DNA of 64,000 nt from Coriaria nepalensis (lineage: Eukaryota; Streptophyta; Magnoliopsida; Cucurbitales; Coriariaceae). Both the position numbers and the translations under genes were made by a program. How positions within the stretch are numbered: position 1 is the stretch's first letter; each line of letters opens with the position of its first letter. The notes under the pieces were generated by a model, which was not told the origin of the DNA, searched no databases, and saw only the letters and a program-made list of their open reading frames with translations. The stretch is taken from the NCBI GenBank assembly GCA_027186245.1, contig CP114481.1, positions 20,925,501-20,989,500 on the forward strand. The letters run 5' to 3'. This document shows positions 1 through 12,100 of the stretch, one piece after another.

Positions 1-142
1 TTCATTAGAAAGCAATTAAATGAATTCTTTTTTTTGCACTCCGAACCCGACTTTCGTACATAACTTGCTAATGACCATTTAAGGGCAAGTATGTATTTGT
101 TTGATTTGAGATTCATGTCCATGAGTCTTTTCAAGTCACTAA
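1..142 (+). repeat. Exemplar monomer A (142 bp)
   Basis: First monomer of the trimer, counted from TTCATT to the next TTCATTTG. It carries an EcoRI site (GAATTC) at about 22-27, a T-run, the core box GACTTTCGTACATAACTTGC at 49-68, and a tail with TTTGAGATTCATGTC and GAGTCTTTTCAAGTCAC. The boundary is my choice because a tandem array has no natural start. By sequence and by order it matches monomer Q of block III. Confidence 0.9.
49..68 (+). other. Conserved core box, example in monomer A
   Basis: Representative of the stretch that is best conserved in all six monomer types. Counterparts are at 191-210 (B), 333-352 (C), 63,403-63,422 (P), 63,539-63,558 (Q) and 63,681-63,700 (R). The ACTTGC end is the most constant part and the middle CGTGCATA varies. 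Spacing is about 142 bp in A-B-C and 136, 142 and 143 bp in P-Q-R. A protein-binding role is only an inference from conservation. Confidence 0.6.
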
Positions 143-284
143 TTCATTTGCAAGCAATTCGAACGAATTCTATTTTTGCACTTCAAACACCACTTTTGTG
201 CATCACTTGCTCATGATCTTTTTAAGAGTAGCATGCATTTGATTTATCTTATATTCATGTCAATGAGTCTTTTCAAGACAATAA
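143..284 (+). repeat. Exemplar monomer B (142 bp)
   Basis: Second monomer of the trimer. It begins with a 14-bp perfect dyad, AATTCG-AA-CGAATT (156-169), which contains an EcoRI site at its right edge. It then carries the core box variant CACTTTTGTGCATCACTTGC (191-210), an ATGCAT-containing stretch and a tail ending TTTTCAAGACAATAA. The opening CGAACGAATTCTATTTT is shared with monomer R of block III, which supports B and R as counterparts. Confidence 0.9.
156..169. other. 14-bp dyad at the start of monomer B
   Basis: AATTCG and CGAATT are perfect inverted arms around a central AA. The dyad recurs in most first-subtype B monomers at one copy per unit. It is broken in second-subtype B monomers, where AAGAATTC or AAGAAATC replaces ACGAATTC. 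Confidence 0.7.
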
Positions 285-429
285 ATCATTTCGAAGCCAT
301 TGGGGCGAATACTATTTTCGCATGTCAAACACGACTTTCGCGCATAGCTTGCATATGATTTTTTGATGGCAAGCATAAATTCGTTTTATCTTAGAGTCAT
401 CATCTCAATGACTCTTTGAACGTCACTAA
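285..429 (+). repeat. Exemplar monomer C (145 bp)
   Basis: Third monomer of the trimer. It starts with a TTTSGAAGCCATTGG segment, has lost the EcoRI site (GCGAATACTATTTTCGC in its place), and carries the core box GACTTTCGCGCATAGCTTGC (333-352). Its 3' third holds an inverted repeat (393-415). TTTGGAAGC, GCATTT and CACGAC are features that C shares with monomer P of block III. Confidence 0.9.
393..415. other. Inverted repeat in monomer C (7-bp arms, 9-nt loop)
   Basis: AGAGTCA at 393-399 and TGACTCT at 409-415 are perfect reverse complements around a 9-base spacer. The arrangement recurs once per 429-bp unit through blocks I and II, and the last copy is at about 48,890-48,912. The spacer varies (TCATCTCAA or TTATCTCAA) while the arms usually hold. 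Units with CTCAATAACTC, GATTCTT or GACACTT break one arm. It is absent from block III. Confidence 0.75.
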
Positions 430-2119
430 TTCATTTGAAAGCAATTAAAATGAATTCTTATTTCGCACTTCGAACCCGACTTTCGTACCTAACTTGCTAA
501 TGATTATTTAAGGGCAAGTATGCATTTATTTTATTTGAGATTCATGTCAATGAGTGTTTTCAAGTCACTAATTCATTTGCAAGCAGTTCGAACGAATTCT
601 ATTTTTGCACTTCAAACACCACTTTTGTGCATCACTTGCTCATGATCTTTTTAAGAGTAGCATGCATTTGATTTATCTTATATTCATGTCAAAGAGTCTT
701 TTCAAGACAACAAATCATTTCGAAGCCATTGGGGCGAATACTATTTTCGCATTTCAAACACGACTATCGCGCATAGCTTGCATATGATTTTTTTAAGGCA
801 AGTATAAATTTGTTTAATCTTAGAGTCATCATCTCAATGACTCTTTGAACGTCACTAACTCATTTGAAAGCAATTAAAATGAATTCTTTTTTTTGCACTC
901 CGAATCCGACTTTCGTACCTAACTTGCTAATGGTCATTTAAGGGCAAGTATGCATTTATTTTATTTGAGATTCATGTCAATGAGTGTTTTCAAGTCACTA
1001 ATTCATTTGAAAGCAATTCGAACGAATTCTATTTCTGCACTTCAAACACCACTTTTGTGCATCACTTGCTCATGATATTTTTAAGAGTAGCATGCATTTG
1101 ATTTATCTTATATTCATGTCAAAGAGTCTTTTCAAGACAATAAATCATTTGGAAGCCATTGGGGCGAATACTATTGTCGCATTTCAAACACGACTATCGC
1201 GCATAGCTTGCATATGATTTTTTGAAGGCAAGCATGAATTTGTTTTATCTTAGAGTCATCATCTCAATGACTCTTTGAAAGTCACTAATTCATTTGAAAG
1301 CAATTAAAATGAATTCTTTTTTTTGCACTCCGAACCCGACTTTCGTACATAACTTGCTAATGATCATTTAAGGGCAAGTATGTATTTGTTTGATTTGAGA
1401 TTCATGTCAATGAGTCTTTTCAATTCACTAATTCATTTGCAAGCAATTCGAACGAATTCTATTTTTGCACTTCAAACACCACTTTTGTGCATCACTTGCT
1501 CATGATCTTTTTAAGAGTAGCATGCATTTGATTTATCTTATATTCATGTCAAAGAGTCTTTTCAAGACAATAAATCATTTGGAAGCCATTGGGGCGAATA
1601 CTATTTTCGCATTTCAAACACGACTATCGCGCATAGCTTGCATATGATTTTTTGAAGGCAAGCATGAATTTGTTTTATCTTAGAGTCATCATCTCAATGA
1701 CTCTTTGAAAGTCACTAATTCATTTGAAAGCAATTAAATGAATTCTTTTTTTTGCACTCCGAACCCGACTTTCGTACATAACTTGCTAATGACCATTTAA
1801 GGGCAAGTATGTATTTGTTTGATTTGAGATTCATGTCCATGAGTCTTTTCAAGTCACTAATTCATTTCCAAGCAATTCGAACGAATTCTATTTTTGCACT
1901 TCAAACACCACTTTTGTGCATCACTTGCTCATGATCTTTTTAAGAGTAGCATGCATTTGATTTATCTTATATTCATGTCAATGAGTCTTTTCAAGACAAT
2001 AAATCATTTCGAAGCCATTGGGGCGAATACTATTTTCGCATGTCAAACACGACTTTCGCGCATTGCTTGCATATGATTTTTTGATGGCAAGCATAAATTC
2101 GTTTTATCTTAGAGTCATC

Positions 2120-5100
2120 ATCTCAATGACTCTTTGAACGTCACTAATTCATTTGAAAGCAATTAAAATGAATTCTTATTTCGCACTTCGAACCCGACTT
2201 TCGTACCTAACTTGCTAATGATTATTTAAGGGCAAGTATGCATTTATTTTATTTGAGATTCATGTCAATGAGTGTTTTCAAGTCACTAATTCATTTGCAA
2301 GCAATTCGAACGAATTCTATTTTTGCACTTCAAACACCACTTTTGTGCATCACTTGCTCATGATCATTTTAAGAATAGCATGCATTTGATTTATCTTATA
2401 TTCATGTCAATGAGTCTTGTCAAGACAATAAATCATTTCGAAGCCATTGGGGCGAATACTATTTTCGCATTTCAAACACGACTATCGCGCATAGCTTGCA
2501 TATGATTTTTTTAAGGCAAGTATAAATTTGTTTCATCTTAGAGTTATCATCTCAATGACTCTTTGAACGTCACTAATTCATTTGAAAGCAATTAAAATGA
2601 ATTCTTTTTTTTGCACTCCGAACCCCACTTTCGTACATAACTTGCTAATGATCATTTAAGGGCAAGTATGTATTTGTTTGATTTGAGATTCATGTCAATG
2701 AGTCTTTTCAAGTCACTAATTCATTTGCAAGCAGTTCCAACGAATTCTATTTTCGCACTTCAAACACCGCTTTTGTGCATAACTTGCTCATGATCTTTTT
2801 AAGCCAAGTATGCATTTCATTTATCTTATATTCATGTCAAAGAGTCTTTTCAAGAAAATAAATCATTCCGAAGCCATTGGGGCAAATACTATTTTCGCTT
2901 GTCAAACACGACTTTCGCGCATAGCTTGCATATGATTTTTTGATGGCAAGCATAAATTCGTTTTATCTTAGAGTCATCATCTCAATAACTCTTTGAAAGT
3001 CACTAATTCATTTGAAAGCAATTAAAATGAATTCTTTTTTTGGCACTCCGTACCCGACTTTCGTACATAACTTGCTAATGATCATTTAAGGGCAAGTATG
3101 CATTTATTTTATTTGAGATTCATGTCAATGAGTCTTTTCAAATCACTAATTCATTTGAAAGCAATTCGAACGAATTCTATTTTTGCACTTCAAACACCAC
3201 TTTTGTGCATCACTTGCTCATGATCTTTTTAAGAGTAGCATGCATTTGATTTATCTTATATTCATGTCAATGAGTCTTTTCAAGACAATAAATCATTTGG
3301 AAGCCATTGGGGCGAATACTATTTTTGCATTTCAAACACGACTATCGCGCATAGCTTGCATATGATTTTTTTAAGGCAAGTATAAATTTGTTTAATCTTA
3401 GAGTCATCATGTCAATGACTCTTTGAACGTCACTAATTCATTTGAAAGCAATTAAAATGAATTCTTTTTTTTGCACTCCGAACCCGACTTTCGTACATAA
3501 CTTGCTAATGGTCATTTAAGGGCAAGTATGCATTTATTGTATTTGAGATTCATGTCTATGAGTCTTTTCAAGTCACTAATTCATTTGAAAGCAATTCGAT
3601 CAAATTCTATTTTTGCACTTCAAACACCACTTTTGTGCATCACTTGCTCATGATCTTTTTAAGAGTAGCATGCATTTGATTTATCTTATATTCATGTCAA
3701 TGAGTCTTTTCAAGACAAGAAATCATTTGGAAGCCATTGGGGCGAATACTATTTTTGCATTTCAAACACGACTATCGCGCATAGCTTGCATATGATTTTT
3801 TTAAGGCAAGTATAAATTTCTTTAATCTTAGAGTCATCATCTCAATGACTCTTTGAACGTCACTAATTCATTTGAAAGCAATCAAAATGAATTCTTATTT
3901 CGCACTTCGAACCCGACTTTCGTACCTAACTTGCTAATGATTATTTAAGGGCAAGTATGCATTTATTTTATTTGAGATTCATGTCAATGAGTGTTTTCAA
4001 GTCACTAATTCATTTGCAAGCAATTCGAACGAATTCTATTTTTGCACTTCAAACACCACTTTTGTGCATCACTTGCTCATGATCTTTTTAAGAGTAGCAT
4101 GCATTTGATTTATCTTATATTCATGTCAATGAGTCTTGTCAAGACAATAAATCATTTCGAAGCCATTGGGGCGAATACTATTTTCACATTTCAAACACGA
4201 CTATCGCGCATAGCTTGCATATGATTTTTTTAAGGCAAGTATAAATTTGTTTCATCTTAGAGTTATCATCTCAATGACTCTTTGAACGTCACTAATTCAT
4301 TTGAAAGCAATTAAAATGAATTCTTTTTTTTGCACTCCGAACCCGACTTTCGTACATAACTTGCTAATGATCATTTAAGGGCAAGTATGTATTTGTTTGA
4401 TTTGAGATTCATGTCAATGAGTCTTTTCAAGTCACTAATTCATTTGCAAGCAATTCGAACGAATTCTATTTTTGCACTTCAAACACCACTTTTGTGCATC
4501 ACTTGCTCATGATCTTTTTAAAAGTAGCATGCATTTGATTTATCTTATATTCATGTCAATGAGTCTTTTCAAGACAATAAATCATTTCGAAGCCATTGGG
4601 GCGAATACTATTTTCGCATGTCAAACACGACTTTCGCGCATAGCTTGCATATGATTTTTTGATGGCAAGCATAAATTCGTTTTATCTTAGAGTCATCATC
4701 TCAGTAACTCTTTGAAAGTCACTAATTCATTTGAAAGCAATTAAAATGAATTCTTTTTTTTGCACTCCGAACCCGACTTTCGTACATAACTTGCTAATGA
4801 TCATTTAAGGGCAAGTATGCATTTATTTTATTTGAGATTCATGTCAATGAGTCTTTTCAAATCACTAATTCATTTGAAAGCAATTCGAACGAATTCTATT
4901 TTTGCACTTCAAACACCACTTTTGTGCATCACTTGCTCATGATCTTTTTAAGAGTAGCATGCATTTGATTTATCTTATATTCATGTCAATGAGTCTTTTC
5001 AAGACAATAAATCATTTGGAAGCCATTGGGGCGAATACTATTTTTGCATTTCAAACACGACTATCGCGCATAGCTTGCATATGATTTTTTTAAGGCAAGT

Positions 5101-6180
5101 ATAAATTTGTTTAATCTTAGAGTCATCATGTCAATGACTCTTTGAACGTCACTAATTCATTTGAAAGCAATTAAAATGAATTCTTTTTTTTGCACTCCGA
5201 ACCCGACTTTCGTACATAACTTGGTAATGGTCATTTAAGGGCAAGTATGCATTTATTTTATTTGAGATTCATGTCTATGAGTCTTTTCAAGTCACTAATT
5301 CATTTGAAAGCAATTCGATCAAATTCTATTTTTGCACTTCAAACACCACTTTTGTGCATCACTTGCTCATGATCTTTTTAAGAGTAGCATGCATTTGATT
5401 TATCTTATATTCATGTCAATGAGTCTTTTCAAGACAATAAATCATTTGGAAGCCATTGGGGCGAATACTATTTTTGCATTTCAAACACGACTATCGCGCA
5501 TAGCTTGCATATGATTTTTTTAAGGCAAGTGTAAATTTCTTTAATCTTAGAGTCATCATCTCAATGACTCTTTGAACGTCACTAATTCATTTGAAAGCAA
5601 TCAAAATGAATTCTTATTTCGCACTTCGAACCCGACTTTCGTACCTAACTTGCTAATGATTATTTAAGGGCAAGTATGCATTTATTTTATTTGAGATTCA
5701 TGTCAATGAGTGTTTTCAAGTCACTAATTCATTTGCAAGCAATTCGAACGAATTCTATTTTTGCACTTCAAACACCACTTTTGTGCATCACTTGCTCATG
5801 ATCTTTTTAAGAGTAGCATGCATTTGATTTATCTTATATTCATGTCAATGAGTCTTGTCAAGACAATAAATCATTTCGAAGCCATTGGGGGGAATACTAT
5901 TTTGACATTTCAAACACGACTATCGCGCATAGCTTGCATATGATTTTTTTAAGGCAAGTATAAATTTGTTTCATCTTAGAGTTATCATCTCAATGACTCT
6001 TTGAACGTCACTAATTCATTTGAAAGCAATTAAAATGAATTCTTTTTTTTGCACTCCGAACCCGACTTTCGTACATAACTTGCTAATAATCATTTAAGGG
6101 CAAGTATGTATTTGTTTGATTTGAGATTCATGTCAATGAGTCTTTTCAAGTCACTAATTCATTTGCAAGCAGTTCCAACG
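2120..6180. repeat. Super-HOR of 1,719 bp (four trimers), more than two copies
   Basis: The rare variant GAGTTATCATC occurs at 2,541, 4,260 and 5,979, exactly 1,719 bp apart. The A-monomer variant CTTATTTCGCACTTCG also recurs in step near 2,175, 3,894 and 5,612. A third marker, TCTTGTCAAGAC in B, recurs at the same spacing. The period is therefore 12 monomers. One stretch of the middle copy, about 4,450-4,560, does not follow the pattern. Confidence 0.85.
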
Positions 6181-7369
6181 AATTCTATTTTCGCACTTCA
6201 AACACCGCTTTTGTGCATAACTTGCTCATGATCTTTTTAAGAGTAGCATGCATTTGATTTATCTTATATTCATGTCAATGACTCTTTTCAAGACAATAAA
6301 TCATTTCGAAGCCATTGGGGAGAATACTATTTTCGCATTTCAAACACAACTTTTGCGCATAGCTTGCATATGATTTTTTGATGGCAAGCATAAATTCGTT
6401 TTATCTTAGAGTCATCATCTCAATAACTCTTTGAAAGTCACTAATTCATTTGAAAGCAATTAAAATGAATTCTTATTTCGCACTTCGAACCTGACTTTCA
6501 TACGTAACTTGCAAATGATTATTTAAGGGCAAGTATGCATTTGCTTTATTTGAGATTCATGTCAATGAGTCTTTTCAAGTCACTAATTCATTTGCAAGCA
6601 GTTCGAACGAATTCTACTTTTGCACTTCAAACACCACTTTTGTGCATAATTTGCTCATGATCTTTTTAAGACAAGTATGCATTTGATTTATCATATATTC
6701 ATGTCAAAGAGTCTTTTCAAGACAATAAATCATTTGGAAGCCATTGGGGCAAATACTATTTTCGCATTTCAAACACGACTATCGCGCATAGCTTGAATAT
6801 GATTTTTTTAAGGCAAGTATAAATTTGTTTAATCTTAGAGTCATCATCTCAATGACTCTTTGAAAGTCACTAATTCATTTGAAAGCAATTAAAATGAATT
6901 CTTTTCTTTGCACTCCGAACCCGACTTTCGTACATAACTTGCTAATGGTCATTTAAGGGCAAGTATGCATTTATTTTGTTTGAGATTCATGTCAATGAGT
7001 CTTTTCAAGTCACTAATTCATTTGAAAGCAATTCGAACGAATTCTATTTTTGCACTTCAAACACCACTTTTGTGCATCACTTGCTCATGATCTTTTTAAG
7101 AGTAGGATGCATTTGATTTATCTTATATTCATGTCAAAGAGTCTTTCCATGACAATAAATCATTTCGAAGCCATTGGGGAGAATACTATTTTCGCATTTC
7201 AAACACGACTATCGCGCATAGCATGCATGTGATTTTTTTAAGGCAACTATAAATTTGTTTAATCTTAGAGTCATCATCTCAATGACTCTTTGAACGTCAC
7301 TAATTCATTTGAAAGCAATTAAAATGAATTCTTTTTTTTGCACTCCGAACCCGACTTTCGTACATAACT

Positions 7370-8230
7370 TGCTAATGATCATTTAAGGGCAAGTATGCAT
7401 TTATTTTATTTGAGATTCATGTCAATTAGTCTTTTCAAGTCACTAATTCATTTGCTAGCAATTCGAACGAATTCTATTTTTGCACTTCAAACACCACTTT
7501 TGTGCATCACTTGCTCGTAATCTTTTTAAGACAAGTATGCATTTGATTTATCTTATATTCATGTCAAAGAGTCTTTTCAAGACAATAAATCATTTGGAAG
7601 CCATTGGAGCGAATATTATTTTCGCATTTCAAACACGACTATCACGCATAGCTTGCATATGATTTTTTTCAGGCAAGTATAAATTTGTTTAATTTTGGAG
7701 TCATCATCTCAATGACTCTTTGAACGTCACTAATTCATTTGAAAGCAATTAAAATGAATTCTTTTTTTTGCAATCCGAACCCGACTTTCGTACATAACTT
7801 GCTAATGATCATTTAAGGGCAAGTGTGCATTTATTTTATTTGAGATTCATGTCAATGAGTCTTTTCAAGTCACTAATTCATTTGCTAGCAATTCGAACGA
7901 ATTCTATTTTTGCACTTCAAACACCACTTTTGTGCATCACTTGCTCGTAATCTTTTTAAGACAAGTATGCATTTGATTTATCTTATATTCATGTCAAAGA
8001 GTCTCTTCAAGACAATAAATCATTTGGAAGCCATTGGAGTGAATATTATTTTCGCATTTCAAACACGACTTTCGCGCATAGCTTGGATATGATTTTTTGA
8101 TGGCCAGTATAAATTTGTTTAATCTTAGAGTCATCATCTCAATGACTCTTTGAACGTCACTAATTCATTTGAAAGAAATTAAAATGAATTCTTATTTCGC
8201 ACTTCGAACCCGACTTTCATACATCACTTG
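7370..8230. repeat. Adjacent near-identical 430-bp units
   Basis: The B monomers starting at about 7,480 and 7,910 share the uncommon variants TTTGCTAGCAATTCG, GCTCGTAATC and GGAGYGAATATTATT. They look like a recent local unit duplication. The same haplotype returns at about 9,189 and 13,486. Confidence 0.65.
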
Positions 8231-9170
8231 CTAATGATTATTTATGGGCAAGTATGCATTTGTTTTATTTGAGATTCATTTCAATGAGTCTTTTCAAGTC
8301 AATAATTCATTTGAAAGCAATTCGAACGAATTCTATTTTTGCACATCAAACACCACTTTTGTGCATCACTTGCTCATGATCTTTTTAAGAGTAGCATGCA
8401 TTTGATTTATCTTATATTCATGTCAATGAGTCTTTTCAAGACAATAAATCATTTCGAAGCCATTGGGGCGAATACTATTTTCGCATTTCAAACACGACTT
8501 TTGCGCATAGCTTGCATATGATTTTTTGATGGCAAGCATAAATTTGTTTTATCTTAGAGTCATCATCTCAATAACTCTTTGAAAGTCACTAATTCATTTG
8601 AATGCAATTAAAATGAATTCTTATTTCGCACTTCGAACCTGACTTTCATACATAACTTGCTAATGATTATTTAAGGGCAAGTATGCATTTATTTTATTTG
8701 AGATTCATGTCAATGAGTCTTTTCAAGTCACTAATTCATTTGCAAGCAGTTCGAACGAATTCTACTTTTGCACTTCAAACACCACTTTTGTGCATAATTT
8801 GCTCATGATCTTTTTAAGACAAGTATGCATTTGATTTATCTTATATTCATGTCAAAGAGTCTTTTCAAGACAATAAATCATTTGGAAGCCATTGGGGCAA
8901 ATACTATTTTCGCATTTCAAACACGACTATCGCGCATAGCTTGAATATGATATTTTTAAGGCAAGTATAAATTTGTTTAATCTTAGAGTCTTCATCTCAA
9001 TGACTCTTTGAACGTCACTAATTCATTTGAAAGCAATTAAAATGAATTCTTTTTTTTGCACTCCGAACCCGACTTTCGTACATAACTTGCTAATGATCAT
9101 TTAAGGGCAAGTATGCATTTATTTTATTTGAGATTCATGTCAATGAGTCTTTTCAAGTCACTAATTCATT

Positions 9171-9190
9171 TGCAAGCGAATTCGATTTTT
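9171..9190. other. 9-bp deletion in a B monomer
   Basis: Here TTGCAAGCGAATTCGATTT replaces the usual form, in which an AATTCGAACGAATTC stretch follows AAGC. The spacing of B anchors across this unit is correspondingly about 9 bp short. Slippage between the two arms of the B-monomer dyad is a plausible cause. Confidence 0.6.
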
Positions 9191-12100
9191 GCACTTCAAA
9201 CACCACTTTTGTGCATCACTTGCTCGTAATCTTTTTAAGACAAGTATGCATTTGATTTATCTTATATTCATGTCAAAGAGTCTTTTCAAGACAATAAATC
9301 ATTTGGAAGCCATTGGAGCGAATATTATTTTCGTATTTCAAACACGACTTTCGTGCATAGCTTCCATATGATTTTTTGATGGCAAGAATTAATTCGTTTT
9401 ATCTTAGAGTCATCATCTGAATAACTCTTTGAAAGTCACTAATTCATTTGAAAGCAATTCAAATGAATTCTTATTTCGCACTTCGAAATTGACTTTCATA
9501 CCTAACTTGCTAATGATTATTTAAGGGCAAGTAGGCATTTGTTTTATTTGAGATTCATGTCAATGAGTCTTTTCAAGTCACTAATTCATTTGCAAGCAGT
9601 TCGAACGAATTCTATTTTTGCACTTCAAACACCACTTTTGGGCATAACTTGCTCATGATCTTTTTAAGATAAGTATGCACTTGATTTATTTTATATTCAT
9701 GTCAAAGAGTCTTTTCAAGACAATAAATCATTTAGAAGCCATTGGGGCGAATACTATTTTCGCATTTCAAACACGACGATCGCGCATAGCTTGCATATAA
9801 TTTTTTTAAGGCAAGTATAAATTTGTTTAATCTTAGAGTCATCATCTCAATGACTCTTTGAACGTCACTAATTCATTTGAAAGCAATTAAAATGAATTCT
9901 TTTTTTTGCACTCCGAACCCCACTTTCGTACATAACTTGTTAATGATCATTTGAGGGCAAGTATGCATTTGTTTTATTTGAGATTCATGTCAATGAGTCT
10001 TTTCAAGTCACTAATTCATTTGCAAGCAATTCGAACGAATTCTATTTTTGCACTTCAAACACCAGTTTTGTGCATCACTTGCTCGTGATCTTTTTAAGAC
10101 ATGTATGCATTTGATTTATCTTATATTCATGTCAAAGAGTCTTTTCAAGACAATAAATCATTTGGAAGCCATTGGAGCGAATATTATTTTCGCATTTCAA
10201 ACGCGACTTTCGCGCATAGCTTGCATATGATTTTTTGATGGCAAGCATTAATTCGTTTTATCTTAGAGTCATCATCTCAATAACTCTTTGAAAGTCACTA
10301 ATTCATTTGAAAGCAATTAAAATGAATTCTTATTTCGCACTTCGAACCTGACTTTCATACATAACTTGCTAATGATTATTTAAGGGCAAGTAGGCATTTG
10401 TTTTATTTGAGATTCATTTCAGTGAGTCTTTTCAAGTCACTAATTCATTTGCAAGCAGTTCGAACGAATTCTATTTTTGCACTTCAAACACCACTTTTGT
10501 GCATAACTTGCTCATGATCTTTTTAAGACAAGTATGCATTTGATTTATCTTATATTCATGTCAAAGAGTCTCTTCAAGACAATAAATCATTTGGAAGCCA
10601 TTGGGGCAAATACTATTTTCGCATTTCAAACACGACTATCGCGCATAGCTTGCATATGATTTTTTTAAGGCAAGTATAAATTTGTTTAATCTTAGGGTCG
10701 TCATCTCAATGACTCTTTGAACGTCGCTGATTCATTTGAAAGCAAATAAAATGAATTCTTTTTTTTTGCACTCCGAACCCGACTTTCGTACCTAACTTGC
10801 TAATGGTCATTTAAGGGCAAGTATGTATTTGTTTTATTTGAGATTCATGTCAATGAGTCTTTTCAAGTCACTAATTCATTTGCAAGCAATTCGAACGAAT
10901 TCTATTTTTGCACTTCAAACACCACTTTTGTGCATCACTTGCTCATGATCTTTTTAAGTGTAGCATGCATTTGATTTACCTTATATTCATGTCAAAGAGT
11001 CTTTTCAAGACAATAAATCATTTGGAAGCCATTGGGGCGATTACTTTTTTCACATTTCAAACACTACTATCGCGCATAGCTTGCATATCATTTTTTTAAG
11101 GCAAGTATAAATTTGTTTAATCTTAGAGTCATCATCTCAATGACTCTTTGAACGTCACTAATTCATTTGAAAGCAATTAAAATGAATTCTTTTTTTTGCA
11201 CTCCGAACCCGACTTTCGTACATAACTTGCTAATGATCATTTAAGGGCAAGTATGCATTTGTTTTATTTGAGATTCATGTCAATGAGTCTTTTCAAGTCA
11301 CTAATTCATTTGCAAGCAATTCGAACGAATTCTATTTTTGCACTTCAAACACCACTTTTGTGCATCACTTGCTCGTGATCTTTTTAAGACAAGTATGCAT
11401 TTTATTTATCTTATATTCATGTCAAGGAGTCTTTTCAAGACAATAAATCATTTGGAAGCCATTGGGGCGAATACTCTTTTCGCATTTCAAACACGACTAT
11501 CGCGCATAGCTTGCATATGATTTTTTTCAGGCAAGTGTAAATTTGTTTAATTTTAGAGTCATCACCTCAATGACTCTTTGAACGTCACTAATTCATTTGA
11601 AAGCAATTAAAATGAATTCTTTTTTTTGCACTCCGAACCCGACTTTCGTACATAACTTGGTAATGATCATTTAAGGGCAAGTATGCATTTATTTTATTTG
11701 AGATTCATGTCCATTAGTCTTTTCAAGTCACTAATTCATTTGCTAGCAATTCGAACGAATTCTATTTTTGCACTTCAAACACCACTTTTGTGCATCACTT
11801 GCTCGTGATCTTTTTTAGACAGGTATGCATTTGATTTATCTTATATTCATGTCAAAGAGTCTCTTCAAGACAATAAATCATTTGGAAGCCACTGGAGTGA
11901 ATATTATTTTCGCATTTCAAACACGACTTTCGCGCATAGCTTGCATATGATTTTTTGATGGCAAGCATGAATTCGTTTTATCATAGAGTCATCATCTCAA
12001 TGACTCTTTGAAAGTCACTAATTCATTTGAAGGCAATTAAAATGAATTCTTATTTCGCACTTTGAACCTGACTTTCATAGATAACTTGCTAATGATTATT

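Larger units (their letters stand above)
1..2338. repeat. Duplication with 1,718-bp offset (about 1-620 and 1,719-2,338)
   Basis: Both copies share uncommon variants: GCAATTAAATG with one A fewer than usual, TAATGACCATTT in place of GATC, ATTCATGTCCATGAG, and CGCATGTCAAAC. The offset equals four 429.5-bp units. The right-hand limits are approximate because similarity falls off gradually into ordinary unit divergence. Confidence 0.75.

Noticed and set aside
280..290. AATAAA polyadenylation-like signals in B monomers
   Set aside because: ACAATAAATCATT is part of every B monomer and there is no transcript model to support a function.
890..900. T-runs as terminators, and AT-rich promoter-like boxes
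   Set aside because: They recur in most units in an AT-rich satellite, lack stem-loops of terminator form directly before them, and have no gene upstream.
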